Of a stretch of 64,000 nt of DNA, positions 12,671 to 25,600 are shown piece by piece. The first letter of the stretch is position 1. Each line of letters starts with the position of its first letter. Source of the DNA: Podospora bellae-mahoneyi (lineage: Eukaryota > Ascomycota > Sordariomycetes > Sordariales > Podosporaceae). The notes beneath the pieces were generated by a model. That model ran no database searches. It was not told the origin of the DNA and was given only the letters and a program-made list of their open reading frames with translations. Where the stretch lies: positions 2,611,501 through 2,675,500 of the forward strand of contig NC_085882.1 in assembly GCF_035222275.1 (NCBI RefSeq), written 5' to 3'. A program made the position numbers and the translations under genes.

Positions 12671-15396
12671 ACCCCCTCTCAATCCCACACATACATCTAC
12701 CACGCTTGTTTACCCATTGGGGGAGGGTTGTGGTTCCCAAAAATAGAATACTGTGTTTTTCAGCCAAAGTCAACAACAACAAAACGTAGAATGGTCTTGC
12801 AACAAGGAAAAAGCGCCGCCGCATGACGACGGTGTTTCGAACAACGGTGATCACGACGCCGTGGTGGTGGTGGGTGGCATAACACCATCATCACCAGTTT
12901 CGATATGGCCGAGGAAACAAGGACTGGATGGATCGACAGCTCGGCTCTTGAGCGTGCAAATGCCCCGATAAGGGTTAATCCCAGGCCACCCCCTACGAGT
13001 CTGGGGGAGGCGTAAATTCTTCGTGAGACACTAGGTGATTGAACGAAGAGGTAAGAAACAGTTGTTCGACAATGAAAAAAAATAAAAATGTAAGGGCTCG
13101 GGTGTTGTTGTGTGACCCTCGAGCCAAGATTGTTTGCCAATATCTCGTTGTTGCGACCCTTGGTGTACGGAGTAGGCAGGTGGGTGGTGTTCCTGGCTGG
13201 CAAGGCCGAAAAGGGAGAGATATCGGTGGGAGAAATTTGTTATAAAAGACCTGATTGATGTGGTCAGCTGTCTAAAAGTCGTGATTAGCTGGCTGATTGT
13301 GAAGTTGTCATCTGATAGAATAGGTTAGCTAAACTAAACTGAAACAGAAGAGAGAACGGGTGCTGTCAGGATGGCCACCATATAGAGGGATGATGCTGCC
13401 AAGAGGGCGGACTCGTGATAGGGTATGGCGAGCTCGACGAAAATGCTGTCGACGGGTGCAATGCAATACGGGAATCTGAGTCGCCCTCGGCTGCAACCAA
13501 ATCTCAATTTGGACAGATTCTCTCTTGTCCCAAGGACCAAGATCGGCGATTTCTGCCCCTCTGGCGGGCGCGAGATCTGTAGAAGGCTCCCAGTTACAAG
13601 GCCAAGAAATGATCCAGAGAACATTGGACGAAGGTGCTACCACAGCATTGTATCACCAGGTCCGTGCCAGACCGGCCGAGCAATAACAATGACTCTCCCA
13701 TTTGGACGCATGGGGGGCTCCTGGCATGTCAAGAACAGGAGTGTGAAACATGGCCTTCGTCCGTTTGGGAACAGTTGGTGTCGTCAGTGCAGTGCAGTTT
13801 TGAATGCACCCTATCGGGGCCATCACTCAGCAATCCGCGGCGACGTGATGCAGTATATGCGATAGATGCGAGGTGAGCTGACTATGACCCGCCAACTTGG
13901 TTCCATATGATTCCGTGATTCTCACCCAACTCCGGGAGAAAAGAAAGAAAAGAAAAATAAGACGGTTCGATGGTCGAGACTGTCGACCCTTTGATGCAAC
14001 GTGAGTGGTTGTGAGATTCAAGGTTCGGTGCGGAGCAGAAAACGGGGACCCACCTTCTGGGAGAACAGGGATCCAAAAGTGGTCACGGCATCTGCCGGGG
14101 GTCACGACGGTCCACCAGATCGATCTCACTCTGGTGACCCTGGGTTTTGGGATTTCATGGGGGAACGCTGCTCTCACAGACTGGAATCACTTGTCATATT
14201 TGCCTCCAGTCGAATTGGGAATCTCAGTCAGCAAAGCTCAGTTCGAGAGAGCTCCGTGATGCCCGGTGAGTGCTGGAGCCTACGAGGTGAGCTTGCGGCA
14301 ACACACAACGTCTATCGTGTCAGATAGGGTAGTGTCCATTGGGGTGGTCTTCAGCTCGTTACCTAGCCACTCTCATCTTGATATTTTCCCACCAAGACCC
14401 ATCGATAGGATGGAGTGGACGGAACTGTACCGTCAATATAGGACATGGCTGATGCACAGGTGTTGCTTCTTGGTGCCCGCTCAGGCCGGTGCCCGTTTGC
14501 GCACGCCCTGCAGTAGTGCTGCACCTATAGTGCTATCTCCGGCCCCCAGCGTGGCACGGCCGACTGCCAACTGCTTCTCTTATCCTTCAAGAGATCATCG
14601 CGCCTCGACCTTCTAGAGGTTCTAGAGCTTCTCTGCCCTCCGCACGCCGTCTATCTGTAGTCTCACTTCCTCGGTGTGGCAAAGTGAGACGAAAAATCGG
14701 GACCTGAGCTGAAGATCCGCCAAAGAGACGAGAGGCTGTCGATATCGAGCCCTCCCCTTTCCCTCGGGATGTGCCTCATCGTGGTTGGCTCCTCCGCCGT
14801 CAGCTTTTCTCCTGCGCGACATGTTCGAACAGGGTGGCCGGGCCCTAATCTGCATTTTTCTTGAATGTGGCGTCACGGAATGGAAGGCCATTTATTTGTC
14901 CAGTTCTTGATGAGCGGCCGAGAGTCGGTAAGCCACTGAAGTGGCAGCTCTTCCATAGGTGTCCAGGGCCGCATCCGCTGGCAATTCCCTTCAGCCGATG
15001 GCTTGTTGTTGTCTAGTAGAGGTGCCCCTTTTCCCCTCTCCCCGTTGCCCCTATCTTTGCTGTAGCCAAGCATATGTCGACATCAAAAGTCACCTTCTGG
15101 AAACAAACTGGCACTCGGTGGGAAAAGATGGTAGGATAGAAAGACAGCGCCCGGACCAACCCTTACGAAATTGGGGCTGCCAAGACAGGCACACATACCC
15201 GCCATGGCGCGCCGCTTCCCCTGTAACCCCTCACCCCCTCACCCAACCCCAGTTGTGCAATGCACAGCACCAGCACTAAAACGGCATGTAGGTTCTTGCT
15301 GTAGCGGTGCCCGGGCCTGTGTCAAGCCTTTCCGGCACGGATACAACCCGTCCCATCCAATCCAATTCAATTCAATCCATCCCATCCATTCCTCTG

Positions 15397-15480
15397 GCTT
15401 CTGCTTCTGCTTCTGCTTCTGCTTCTGCTTCTGCTTCTGCTTCTGCTTCTGCTTCTGCTTCTGCGTCTGCTTCTGCTTCT
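15397..15480 (+). repeat. GCTTCT hexanucleotide microsatellite, 14 units
   Basis: Fourteen consecutive 6-bp units in 84 bp with one unit altered (GCGTCT). It lies about 1 kb upstream of the HSF-family start codon in pyrimidine-rich sequence, preceded by a short ATTCA/ATCC-rich repeat. All three frames are stop-free across it, which explains the long spurious ORFs there. Confidence 0.9.
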
Positions 15481-16490
15481 ACTTCCACCTTCCTTCCATC
15501 TCTCCTCCACCTCACCTCGGTCCTAAATCCCGACCCTAATTAACATCGCTCGAGAATCACGCAAGCCTCCAGACAGTATAGGTTTTGTTTGCATTGGTGG
15601 TCCCCCGGATCGTCTCCAGTGCCTGAGTCTCTACCAATCAGCCGACATCGACAAGACCACGGTCCCATCGCTTGAGCTCCGAGTCTTTGCGCCACCACGA
15701 ACAAGACAAAAAAGACGTCTCTCTCCTCCTGCCCACCCCCCCTCTCTCTCCCATTCTTAGCCCGACGTGAACCTGCCGTCTTTTTTTTCTCGACAGGTAG
15801 ATTGGTTTTTTGGTTGTTTTTTTGCTTGTTTTTTTATACTCGGCCGCCACCTCCCACAACGGCTGCCTTACCAAACTGTCCGTCTACGCTGTCCTACCTA
15901 CCACCGCTCCGGTCCCCGCTAGCCACTGAGCTACGAGCTACGACACACGTCTGACGATCCAAATCCATTGCCGAAGAACGTTGACCTCTCCGCTTCTTCT
16001 TTTTTCTCGCGGAGCAGCCCGTCAAGTGTGTTTCGGCGGCGCGTGCTCTCCAGGAGCTGGTGTTGGAAAGCGGGTCCAAGCAAGCTATCTAGGAGCTACG
16101 GCAGTGCGGCAAGGAACAGGGAATCCTCCCCAAATTCGTCGGCAAAGCTATTATCGACAGATCGCCCAGCGCGCGATTTGCCCACTCGACAACCCATTGA
16201 CATCTCCCAGGAAGCTATGAGGTAGGCCCGAAGCCCTCTCCCCGACGCAATTGCACGCCCGCCGGACGCTGTTGATGCTGCGAGCTGCACACTGCACATT
16301 TGCACGTCCAAGACGACGGAAAGACCCGCACCGGCATATCGAGCACATGCGCCGGTCCCTGTTTCGGGCGGGTCCTTTTTCTGGAGTCCTCTCCCAGGGT
16401 TTTCCATTTGTCGCGCCGAGTTCGCGATGTTGCCCGATGTCGCTTGCGCCCTCAAGTTGCTGACGCCTATTTATATGAGATATAGGGCAG

Positions 16491-18514
16491 ATGGCCGCGG
16501 CTATTGATCGAGCGCCGAGGAATCATTTGGACGAAGGGTCTGAGGACTCGATGGGCGCGAGGACGATACCAATCATTGCGCCTACCATCCAGATGTCTGC
16601 ACCCTCTCCGGGCGAGCCCATGGACATCACCACCCCTACGAACTCCTCTGCACCCCAATCTGCCACCAAGAGCCCCGATAGCGACGTGAATGCCAGCGGC
16701 GGCATCGCCAGTAACGAGTCGAACGAGCGTCTACAGCCCATCCAGGCCCAGATCAACAGCAATCACCACAACCATCAAGCTTCCTCCGAGAATAACATCA
16801 TCATGCCGGCCCCCGTAGCCGCAGCCCCGGCTGTCCACCAGCCCAAGATTGTTCAGACAGCCTTTATTCACAAGCTTTACAAGTATGGTGCCTCGCCAAT
16901 CCACTCGTACGGCCATGGACGGATGCTAAATCATGTGATAGCATGCTGGAAGACAAGACGATCCAGCACCTCATTTCTTGGACCCAGAGCTCCGAGAGCT
17001 TCGTGATGCAGCCCTCACATGAGTTTTCCAAAGTGCTAGCGTATGTTGACTTGAACAGCCGCCAATTGCATTTTCTGACGAGTGTACAGTCAATATTTCA
17101 AGCATACCAATATCTCTTCATTTGTGCGGCAGCTCAACATGTACGGCTTCCATAAGGGTAAGCATTCGGCTGTTCTATTTTTATCCAGTGAGATAGAGTG
17201 TTGATAATGGCATAGTGAGTGACGTGTTTGCTCATGGGACTCCCGACTCGACCATGTGGGAGTTTAAGCATGGGAACGGCAACTTCAAGCGGGGAGACCT
17301 GGTTGGTCTGCGGGAAATCAAGCGCCGGGCCTCGCGACATGCGCTGGTTCACAGAGAATACAGCAACCAGAAGCCAGCGCCATCTCAGCCTGGCACTCCG
17401 GCCGAGCCAATGCCTCCCATGCAAGAAGGCGGCGACCCAAGGGTGAACAGCATCGAGCACACTCTCTACGACCTCAGTGCTCGTCTTCAGCGCCAGGAAG
17501 AAAACTCGCAGTTCATGCAGATCAAGAACCAGGCCATCATGGACACGGTGAGCCGGCTGCTGCAGTTTAATCAAGACCTGTCACGCGCCGTGATGGCCCT
17601 TTCGCCGAGCCCTGATAACCCGATACACCGGGACGGTAAGTGCTGGCTGCATCTTGGAGCTTTCTTTCGTACCAGCATAGCCTAATATTTTCCGCTTAGT
17701 ATCATCACTGCAGATCGAGGTGCAGCGGCAAATGGAGATATTCCGCAGCCTCGAGGAACCCCACGAGCCGTTGTTCGCCAGCACCCGTCCCTACTTTGCC
17801 AACATCGAAAACGCGCCCGTCTCGCCTCGCCAGCTGCCCCAGGACGATCCCCGCAGGTCTAATCTCGCAGTCCCCCAGCCCCGAGGGCCAAATTATTACC
17901 ATGACCACCGCCCCGCGGTGCCCTCTGGGTTGTCGGTGAGCACCCGGAGACCATATGGTTCGATAGGAGGAAATTCCACAGGCCAATCTTCGCCGTCTTC
18001 CAATCGGGCACCTGCTCCGCCGCCACCGCCCGGGCCACACCACCTGTCAAATCCCGATCTGCATCCCGGTGCTCTGGGTCGAAGGCACACCTCAGCTGAT
18101 ATCCGTGCTCATGGTTGGCAACCCCAACCACCTCCCCCGTTTTCCGGACCACCTTCGTCCCAATGGCCATCGTCACCCAGCCGGCTCCCACCACCCCCCG
18201 AGAGCCAGCATCTCAGGGATACCTTTTCTCACTATTCTCTGCAACCCTCGTCCCAACCTCATTCCCGTCCGGCCACTCCCCCAGCGCCCCCATTTTCCAA
18301 TGGAAACCCACCTGCCGCCGACACGTTTAACAACTGGTCCTGGAACTCTGCCAATCGGGAGAATAAGAACCTGTCAGTGAGGGATCACTCGGCGCCGCCG
18401 ACGAGACGAGGAAGCATGGCTCATATTTTGAACCCGACTGACACGGCTGAGAGGGAGGATGAGGATATGGACCCCCGGGGTGATGACGACCGAAAGAGGA
18501 AGAGGCTGCAGTGA
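16491..18514 (+). CDS. SFL1: HSF-type DNA-binding transcription factor, SFL1-like
   Basis: Nuclear sequence-specific regulator; yeast Sfl1 represses flocculation and invasive-growth genes. Exons 16491-16882, 16942-17040, 17090-17157, 17216-17635 and 17700-18514 join to a 597-residue protein. The HSF domain spans about residues 118-230, with FIHKLYNMLED, an aromatic FVRQLNMYGFHKV recognition region and the following wing. Introns 1-3 interrupt this domain, and joining them restores an uninterrupted HSF fold, which strongly supports the model. A helical, coiled-coil-like segment (about residues 250-310) may oligomerise. The rest is Pro/Ser-rich and ends in a basic RKRKR cluster that could be a nuclear signal. 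The N-terminal 115 residues are low complexity. The ATG at 16491 is the first in frame after an AG-rich junction. The exact paralogue (Sfl1 versus another HSF) is inferred from domain sequence only. Confidence 0.9.
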
Positions 18515-19768
18515 TTTTTTTTCCTCCAACGTCTGGTATTATTTTCGAACAAAAATCTGCTTTACATCTTTGATTGCATACAACAAAAACATTACTTAAT
18601 TTCTGTTTTTTCCTTCTAAATTATTTCTCGGGTAACAAAAAAGCATTTATTACTTTGAAGATACCTATTTTTGGGGAGGGGGAAGGGGGGGAGTAATGGA
18701 ATTGGTGGTGGTTTGGATTTTTTCTTCAACTTCTTTCGCTGGAAAATGTTGTTGTTTTATTTCTCAGGTAAGGTGGGGAGGCGGCCAAATTTGTTTGTTG
18801 TTTGTTTGGGTGGTGGTGGTGGTGGTTTGTTGGGGATATCTTGTTGTTGGATGTTATGTACGAGTTTTTTTACTAATAGATCCGCGATACCCTTTGGGGC
18901 TGTTGTTCTCTTTTGGGTGTTTCCTCCACCAGGTGTGTCTGATTGGATTAGAACACCTGGTGGAGGAATCGCCTGAAGAGAAGAGCAGCTGCAAGGGGTA
19001 TCGTGGATCTATATTTGTGTTGAAAGCTTTGTACGATCTGGGGGGGTGGGGAGATAGTTGAGAGTTGAGAGTTGTGTTCAATTGGATTTAGGGTTTGGTT
19101 GATGGTGGTTTGTGTTTTTTGATGTTTGCTTCGATAATGGTGTACCGGTTGGCCGGTTGGTGTGTTTGGGAAGATAGGGGATGGGTTGTGTTGTGGTTGT
19201 GTTGTAGGATTGGGCGTTGTGGCGTGCTTGAGTTTAATAACATATATATATCTATATGTCACTATATCAACAACGTCGTTGTACCCAAAAGTTTGGGCTT
19301 TGCCAAGAGAAGAGCAAAGACGTGGATGATGATGATGATGAGTTGGTGTTTGTCAAAGTACGAGTACACAAAGATGCCGAACATTACTAATGAAAACCCT
19401 GAATTCAAGAGAAGGGGAGCACACTTGCTATGGTATCATCAAGATCAGATCTGTTGAACGGCAACATTCCTAGCCTAATGGGAACAAACATTAACAGACC
19501 AACGAGAAAATTGAACCCTTTGATCTGATAATCTGATAGTATTGCCAACCCAAGCAGACATAACCAGACAAAACCTTTTCCCCTGGTGTGTTGCTCATTT
19601 TCAACCTATTATAGAATTTGGTATCTTGTTGCACGCTAAACAAACAAAAACATTCCCCATCCATCAATCTGCTCGAAAAAGTTGTTGAAAACCCAGGCAT
19701 TCACAATCAATCCATCCCGCTCAATGACAGATTTCCGACCTCCCCCCCTCCCATCACAATAGCCAAGC
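18515..19768. other. Convergent intergenic region
   Basis: T-rich 3' flank of the HSF gene, GGT-rich sequence near 18800-18835, a foldback element at 18876-19012, then AT-rich DNA leading to the 3' end of the carnitine acetyltransferase gene. No ORF with recognisable content. Confidence 0.6.
18876..19012. mobile_element. Imperfect foldback (MITE-like) element with TA flanks
   Basis: Two arms of about 60 bp, 18876-18936 and 18953-19012, are inverted copies separated by a 16-bp loop. The inner 16 bp (TTCCTCCACCAGGTGT and its complement) are perfect, as are the outer 8 bp (ATAGATCC / GGATCTAT). I aligned the arms by eye and about three quarters of positions match. The element could be read as GATCC...GGATC flanked by TA dinucleotides, as TA-inserting miniature elements are, or as a transcribed hairpin in the 3' flank of the HSF gene. 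It has no coding capacity. Confidence 0.65.
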
Positions 19769-22631
19769 TCAATAATCAACCAACCTCAACCGTTTCCCAA
19801 TCTCCGTCCGTCTCTTGGCCTGCTGCGTCGCCCGTTCACTCGCCTTCGTCTCCCCACCCTCGTAGCTCTCCCCCCTCGCCTTGAGCGCCTGAAGCAGCAT
19901 CCCCGCGTCAAAGAAGCCATCTATTTTTTATTTTTTTTCGTTAGTCATCATCATCACCTATACATCCGTATCAAAAAGGAAAACTTACAACCGCCCAACT
20001 CATCATCCTCACTCATCCCCAACAGGCTATCCTCCGTCGGACTCACGCTCCCATTCACACTGAACCCTCCCTTCCTCCCCAGATCACTACCGCCGGTGAT
20101 AAGTCGTCCCCGGAGTTTGGCCTTCGCAGTGGCAGAATCTTTGTGTATAAGTTTCGGCTTGGCCTTCATCTCATCCACCTCCCTGGCTCTGCTCTGCTTG
20201 CTGGCAACCCCCGCCCCTCCATTTCTCTGGGCTGCGGTCAACCGCAGGATCCGGCGGATCTCCAAGAGGTAGGACTCAAGGGTATCGACGAAGCGCTTGG
20301 TTTGGCGATGGCGGGAGGAGACACAAATAGAGATGGTCTCGTCTTTGATGATATAGCCTATCCCGAAGCCATCTCCCGACACGGGGCCGAAGCCAAAGTG
20401 TCGCAGGGATGGGTTGCCGCAGTTGGAGGTGGAGAGGATGGTGGTGTTGAGCTTGTCCCAACCCGAGTCAGCAAAAATGAGGGGCAGTTGATGAGATGAT
20501 CCATTAGGCGAGCGGGAACGGGAGGAGTGTCTAGATGAGGCGGAATTGGTCCTGTTGCGGATGACGCTGCTGTTGGCGTCGTCATCGTTGGTCGTGCCAT
20601 TGGTCCCGTTGGTGTTGGTGGTAGCCGCGGGGGGGGCATGGACCGCAGACGAGGGGGTGGTGCCATTGTCGATAAGGTACTCGGCCGCTCTGCCGTGGGA
20701 AGAGCTGATATCAGACATGCCATCTACCGGAGAAGAGTACCCGTTGGTGCTATCGCCGTTGGAGCCAAAGTCATCGTCAACCATGCGCTGCCAGAGACAA
20801 AACAGGGCGTACAAATGACGATCACAACCTTGGGCTTTGGAGCAGTCGCGGGTGCTGGCTGTGTGACGTTGGCAGGCCTGCCTGAGAGCCTCAATCTTGT
20901 TCTCGGCCGGGTTGTCAGCCCAGAAGGTCTGGACAAAGTTGACGGCTTCTTCCGAAACAGTGCGAATGGCTTCAGTGCGGCCATGAAGGAAGGTCTTGGT
21001 CATGGCTGGCTCGTACGTGCACTCCACTCTGCCATAGAGACCGTAGTAAGCGGCTTGGAAGGCCATCTGGACAAAAGCATCGGGAGAGAAGCCCATGCTG
21101 GTAATGAAGTTCTTGCCATAGGCGCCAAAATCCAGGCACTCAAACTCGTTCTGCTCGATGAGATCGGCGAGTCTGGTCTCGGCAAAGCGGACAGCGATGC
21201 GAAGTTCAGGGATCATGTCCCATTCGAGCTTGTGAGGTGTGGTGCTGACATCGCCAAAGCTCTCAGGGTCACGCTTCGAGGGGTCAGGGCTGGTGGATGA
21301 CCAGAGGGCTGGTGCCTTGCCGTTGATGGTCCGAGCAAAGCGGAGGATGGTGTCGGTGTAGATATCACTGGCAAAGCGAAGAACCGTGTGGCCGTCGACA
21401 CCAGTGTGCTCAAAGTTGATGCCGGCACTGCCGTTCTTGCAGACGATGATCTGCAGCTTGTCGTACCACCTGTTGGTGCAGGTGCCAATCTGGACACCCT
21501 TCTCGATCTCGCTGGTGCCGCAAAGCATGTTCTGGCAGAGGGCGGCAGCATCGGCAGGCTCTGTGTAGTCCAGGCAGACCACGAAGAGAGCTGTGTCGAT
21601 GATACTGAGGCAGTCGGCATTGTTGGAACCTGGCTCTCTGGTGATGACATCCCTCAAACCAGACCAGACCTTGCGGTTCTCGGTGCTGAGAACACCGAGG
21701 GCGCCCTTCGCGGCCTCTTGAATGGGGATCTGTGCCGCATCGTCCACAATGGTCTGGAGATTGATGGCGATATCCTTCTCCGTCATGATCACGTCAGAGT
21801 TGTCATCCAAGACATCGAACCAATAAAATTGGCCATGGCACATGACAATGAGATGCTTGGAGTCGGGATCCTGCTCAATCTGGCACCCATCCTCAGTGGG
21901 CACTCTGGCGGTGCCGAAGAGCCGTGAATACTGGTGCATGCACAGGGGCGTCCCCTTGACGGTGTCTGGTGGGAGCTCCTCCTTGCGGACAGCTCGAACA
22001 AACTCCAACGCCGACACAATCAGAGACGCAGCGCGCGTCACCTGATTGTTGCGGGCTGGTGTAGGGTCATCCTCGAGCAGGAAGAAGGGGTTGAGGTTGA
22101 GAACGACCGGATTATCGAAGTTCAGATATGAATCATACCCTTGACTGTTAGCCGAAAGTCTTCATTCCATGACCAGCGAGCAAACAACTTACAGAACTGC
22201 TCAATATAACTGGTCTTCCCCTCCGCGTACGCCCTCAACTTTGCGTCCAGTTCTGGTCCTTCATTGTTGAGGAACTCTTGAACGGCATTCCTGGTATCTT
22301 GGTGTTCCCTTGGGCCCTGAAGCGGCTTGAGAGAAGAGAGATATCTCTGGCAGGTCTGCTCGAGGGCTGGGATGGGGAGCTTGGGTAACTTATCCTGATG
22401 AGCGTACGTGACTCCTCCCTTGGTCTTCTCCTCACGAAAGGGACCCATGTCGTAGTTGCGAGCCTTGAGCACTGTGTTTCTTCTCGGCTTTGGAATCACT
22501 GGAAGGTCTGTGATGGTGCGAGGAGTTTCGGGTGGCGGTGACTGAGGTTTCGACTCAGCCGGCTCAAGTGGAAGGGTGAGAGTCTCACCGAGAGCTCTTG
22601 GTGTGGCGAAGTGACGGACTTGTGTAGGCAT
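19769..22631 (-). CDS. YAT2: Carnitine O-acetyltransferase, YAT2/FacC class
   Basis: Transfers acetyl groups between acetyl-CoA and carnitine, allowing acetyl units to cross organelle membranes during growth on acetate or fatty acids. Exons on the complement are 22193-22631, 19989-22139 and 19769-19920, giving 913 residues. The catalytic His is in the EHTGVDG motif, about residue 391. Another hallmark is the TYEPAMTKTFLHGRTE carnitine/CoA-site segment. A Ser/Asn/Thr-rich insert of about 110 residues sits in the C-terminal half. The length, the insert and the lack of a clear mitochondrial presequence or C-terminal peroxisomal tripeptide fit the cytosolic Yat2/FacC type better than Cat2 (inference). 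The last exon encodes a charged tail ending in LRLVDY. Splice sites GT(A)AGT...CTAAC...AG are seen at the first intron. Family is certain, subclass is probable. Confidence 0.93.
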
Positions 22632-25600
22632 TTCTTGTCAGCTGGGGTGATCTGGATTCAAGCGTAGAGAGGCGAGACGGAGGTGCTGATGTTCAGGCCG
22701 CGCAGAGCTGTGCGGTAGAAGTAGTGACAATCTTGAAGACAGTAAGGTGGCATTCCACTGGAAATGCAGAGGTGAAATATTCTTAAGATGGTTGAGGGAA
22801 AGGAGCGAGAAAAGCGCGAGCTGGATCCTAGGGGGAATGGGGACAAACAAGACACCGGTCCTCGGCCGGGACAGTTCGGGATTATATGGCGGCGGGAAGC
22901 TCGGGGATGGGGATGAGGGAAGGTGGAGGAGTAGAGATATTGAGGCAGAGTGGACCCCCCATTTCCACGGCCCGCACTCACGGAGCTGTCCTCCTACACA
23001 TGAGTTGTAGCATGTGGGACTAGGCGTCTCAATCATAGACACAGCTCGAAGAGCATGTGGCCTGTCTAAGCGCAACAAGGCGGGGAGGTCAGGAGTGATT
23101 GGACGTAGTGGGTTAGGAAGCCTCCTCCGCAGGCCCGAACGCTCAATCTGGATGCGCCCATCTAATGATGTGCCGAGCGGCGCACCACACTCTGGTCCCC
23201 AGGTCCGGAACAAGAAAACGAGAAAAGAGAGAGACGAGACGCAACGTACCCAGGAATCCAACAACCAACTGCTACTTGCGGCAATTCGACCGAGCTGTTC
23301 GGGGCGGCGGACTGAGGCGTGGAACGGTGAGTAGTGAATGGATAAGGATGTAGTGAGATTTTTTAGACGAGGCAAACAGCAAAAGATGGTCGAGGGAGGG
23401 CCGTCCGAGGAGTTCCCGTCGTCTGAACTTATTGCCCCGTGGTTGACTGGTTAGTCTCTGTCATTGTCAAGGTCATCTGCCTCTCCGGTGGCTTATCGCT
23501 CACATAACCACAAGGCCTATGCCAGCCGTTGACGGCAGCCCAGGCGTCGATGAACCAGGCTTCCTGACCTGCCTCTCCTGCGTCACAGGTGCAGACGACA
23601 GGGCGGGGGGGGGGAAGGGTTGATGGGGGCACTGGGGGCACACAATGGAACTCCAGGCGGAATGGAACCGGGGTCTTGGTAAGGACGTCACTTTCTCCAA
23701 ATGACGTTTAGATCCCCACCAATTGGCAGCCTCTAAAATGGAAGGCTTCCGTCTGGACACGGGTGTTTTTTGATGACTGGACAAAGACCAAAACGAAGAC
23801 GAGACGGTGCTGCTGTCACAGTGCTCTCGGTGTAGACTACACGGGGCGATCGACCGGGAACGGCTTCGTCGAGGGCCTTGGTAAAGGTTGGTTGGTCTTC
23901 GGACAAGAGGATGTCGTGCGGTTGGGCAAGGGATCGAAGCACAGTTTCTGGCCTGCATCCAAGCACTCCACGTTCCACGGTGGGGTTTTCCTGGGGATTC
24001 GGTGCCAAGCCACTTGCAACGCTCTCCAGGTTTCCCCACACGGAGGAAGTCACTGTTATGGCGACGTGGGACTGTCAGTCAGAGATGGACAGTCTTCACT
24101 CGTTGGTGATGGCCTATTCTCTGGCAAAGATTAAACAACCAGGAAACTGGGACAACTGCAAGAAAGTAAGATTACCTGTACGGACAGAGTCAATGCACAT
24201 AAGTGAGGGGTACCAAGAGTCTAGGCCAAGCTGAAGCGATGTCCAAAGCGGCTGGCAAGATAGGAAGAGGAATATAGTTCCAGCGAGATTTCCAGTTTCG
24301 GCTGCGCTCTGTGAGAGGGCGGGTGCCCAAGAGAATCAATCGTAAGCATGTGAACAAGACAGACGGGAGAAAGCCAAGAGTCAGCAGCGGCAGATGGGCC
24401 AAGAAACCCCACGTAGGCTAACCATCTCCCGGCCGAACGGATATGTGGGGCTGACCCAATGTCTCTGAGCCTCTTCAGACTTCAATGGTCAAAAAGGTCT
24501 CTTCTCTGCTGTGTGGCCGTATGCAACTTGTGTTCATCTTCAAAGTGCAATATATCCATGTTACAACGTCTGTTCCAGAAGCATCTTCCAACTGGTTTCA
24601 GCACACTGGCTCCTCCCGCTGGGCATTCCACGTGCAGATAGAATTCTCAGTTCTTGTTCCCCGCGGTAAGAGTTCGGATCAATGGACAGCCTCCAGGATC
24701 GAGCTGGCACGCCATGCACTTCATCCACTCTCTTTCAAGACATCCAATCAGAAATTCTCCAAAAAAGAAAATCCATGGATGGTGGCGCTTCCCCAGATAT
24801 TCCTGACATTTGGCACATGGCTGCCGCCGGGTGTGCCAGATGCATCACCAACTGCCAAGCACCCCGCAACCGGTCTGTGCTGGTAGATACCCGAAGCCTT
24901 TCAAGATTGCCATTTCCTGCGGAAACTGGATTCTCCGACTGCGGAGCTGGGTACAGCGATTCAGGTTGTTGTTGACAATACGAGAAGACTTCGGGCAGAG
25001 CCTCACAGGGGTAGGCTTGGCCATTGGGTGGCGTTCTGTAATGCAGAACATCCCTGGGTGCAGAAGCTCAGCGGGCCCCTGCCGACGACGACCTCCCAAA
25101 CTTCCCAGATTCGAGGCCGGCTTCCGCGTTCCCGCTGGTTGTCTTTTCTGACGGGAAGCTGGATGAAATCATCAGATGGTTCAACCAATCTCTTACCTAT
25201 TCGAGGGGCCATTGCCGGCATAAGCCGCACACTCTGTACGGTGGGTCCATTCATAAGAGCTTGTGAGGCTATTTGGACGTCCAACCATCAAATACCCTGA
25301 CTTAGGTCGCTCTGAATAGATATCAAAAGGGCATATGTAGACGATGAGGTTTATCTGAGATTTATCTGAGATTTATCTCCCACCGTTGGCTTGTTAAGTT
25401 AACAAACGGTCGGATGTTGGCAATCTGATAAGATTAAATATTACCGATTAAGCTTTGTCAACGGTCTGGGCATGTCTCCGGTGTTAGTGAAAAAACAGCC
25501 ACCACTGTAAAGAGCGCGGTTTACACGATGGTTGCCTAACTGTGAGCTTTGCCAAACACCGTTAGCCACCTGCCATCTCAATCTCATCGAACCATTAAGC

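Larger units (their letters stand above)
11024..16490. other. Long gene-free interval between TOM1 and the HSF gene
   Basis: About 5.5 kb with no gene I can support. The first 500 bases are the likely TOM1 3' UTR and downstream flank. 11900-12700 contains C-rich and GTGG-rich low-complexity DNA. 13000-15000 has only short ORFs without recognisable domains. From about 15340 the sequence becomes pyrimidine-rich with a hexanucleotide repeat and probably forms the promoter and long leader of the downstream HSF gene, which may itself carry a leader intron ending at the AG just before its start codon. Confidence 0.6.

Noticed and set aside
13425-13865. 146-codon plus ORF with ATG
   Set aside because: No domain, no splice or promoter context, overlapped by equally long ORFs in other frames; chance ORF is the simplest reading.
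22638-23375. 245-codon minus ORF upstream of the carnitine acetyltransferase
   Set aside because: Lies in its promoter and leader. Composition is Pro/Leu/Ser-rich as expected for CT-rich DNA.
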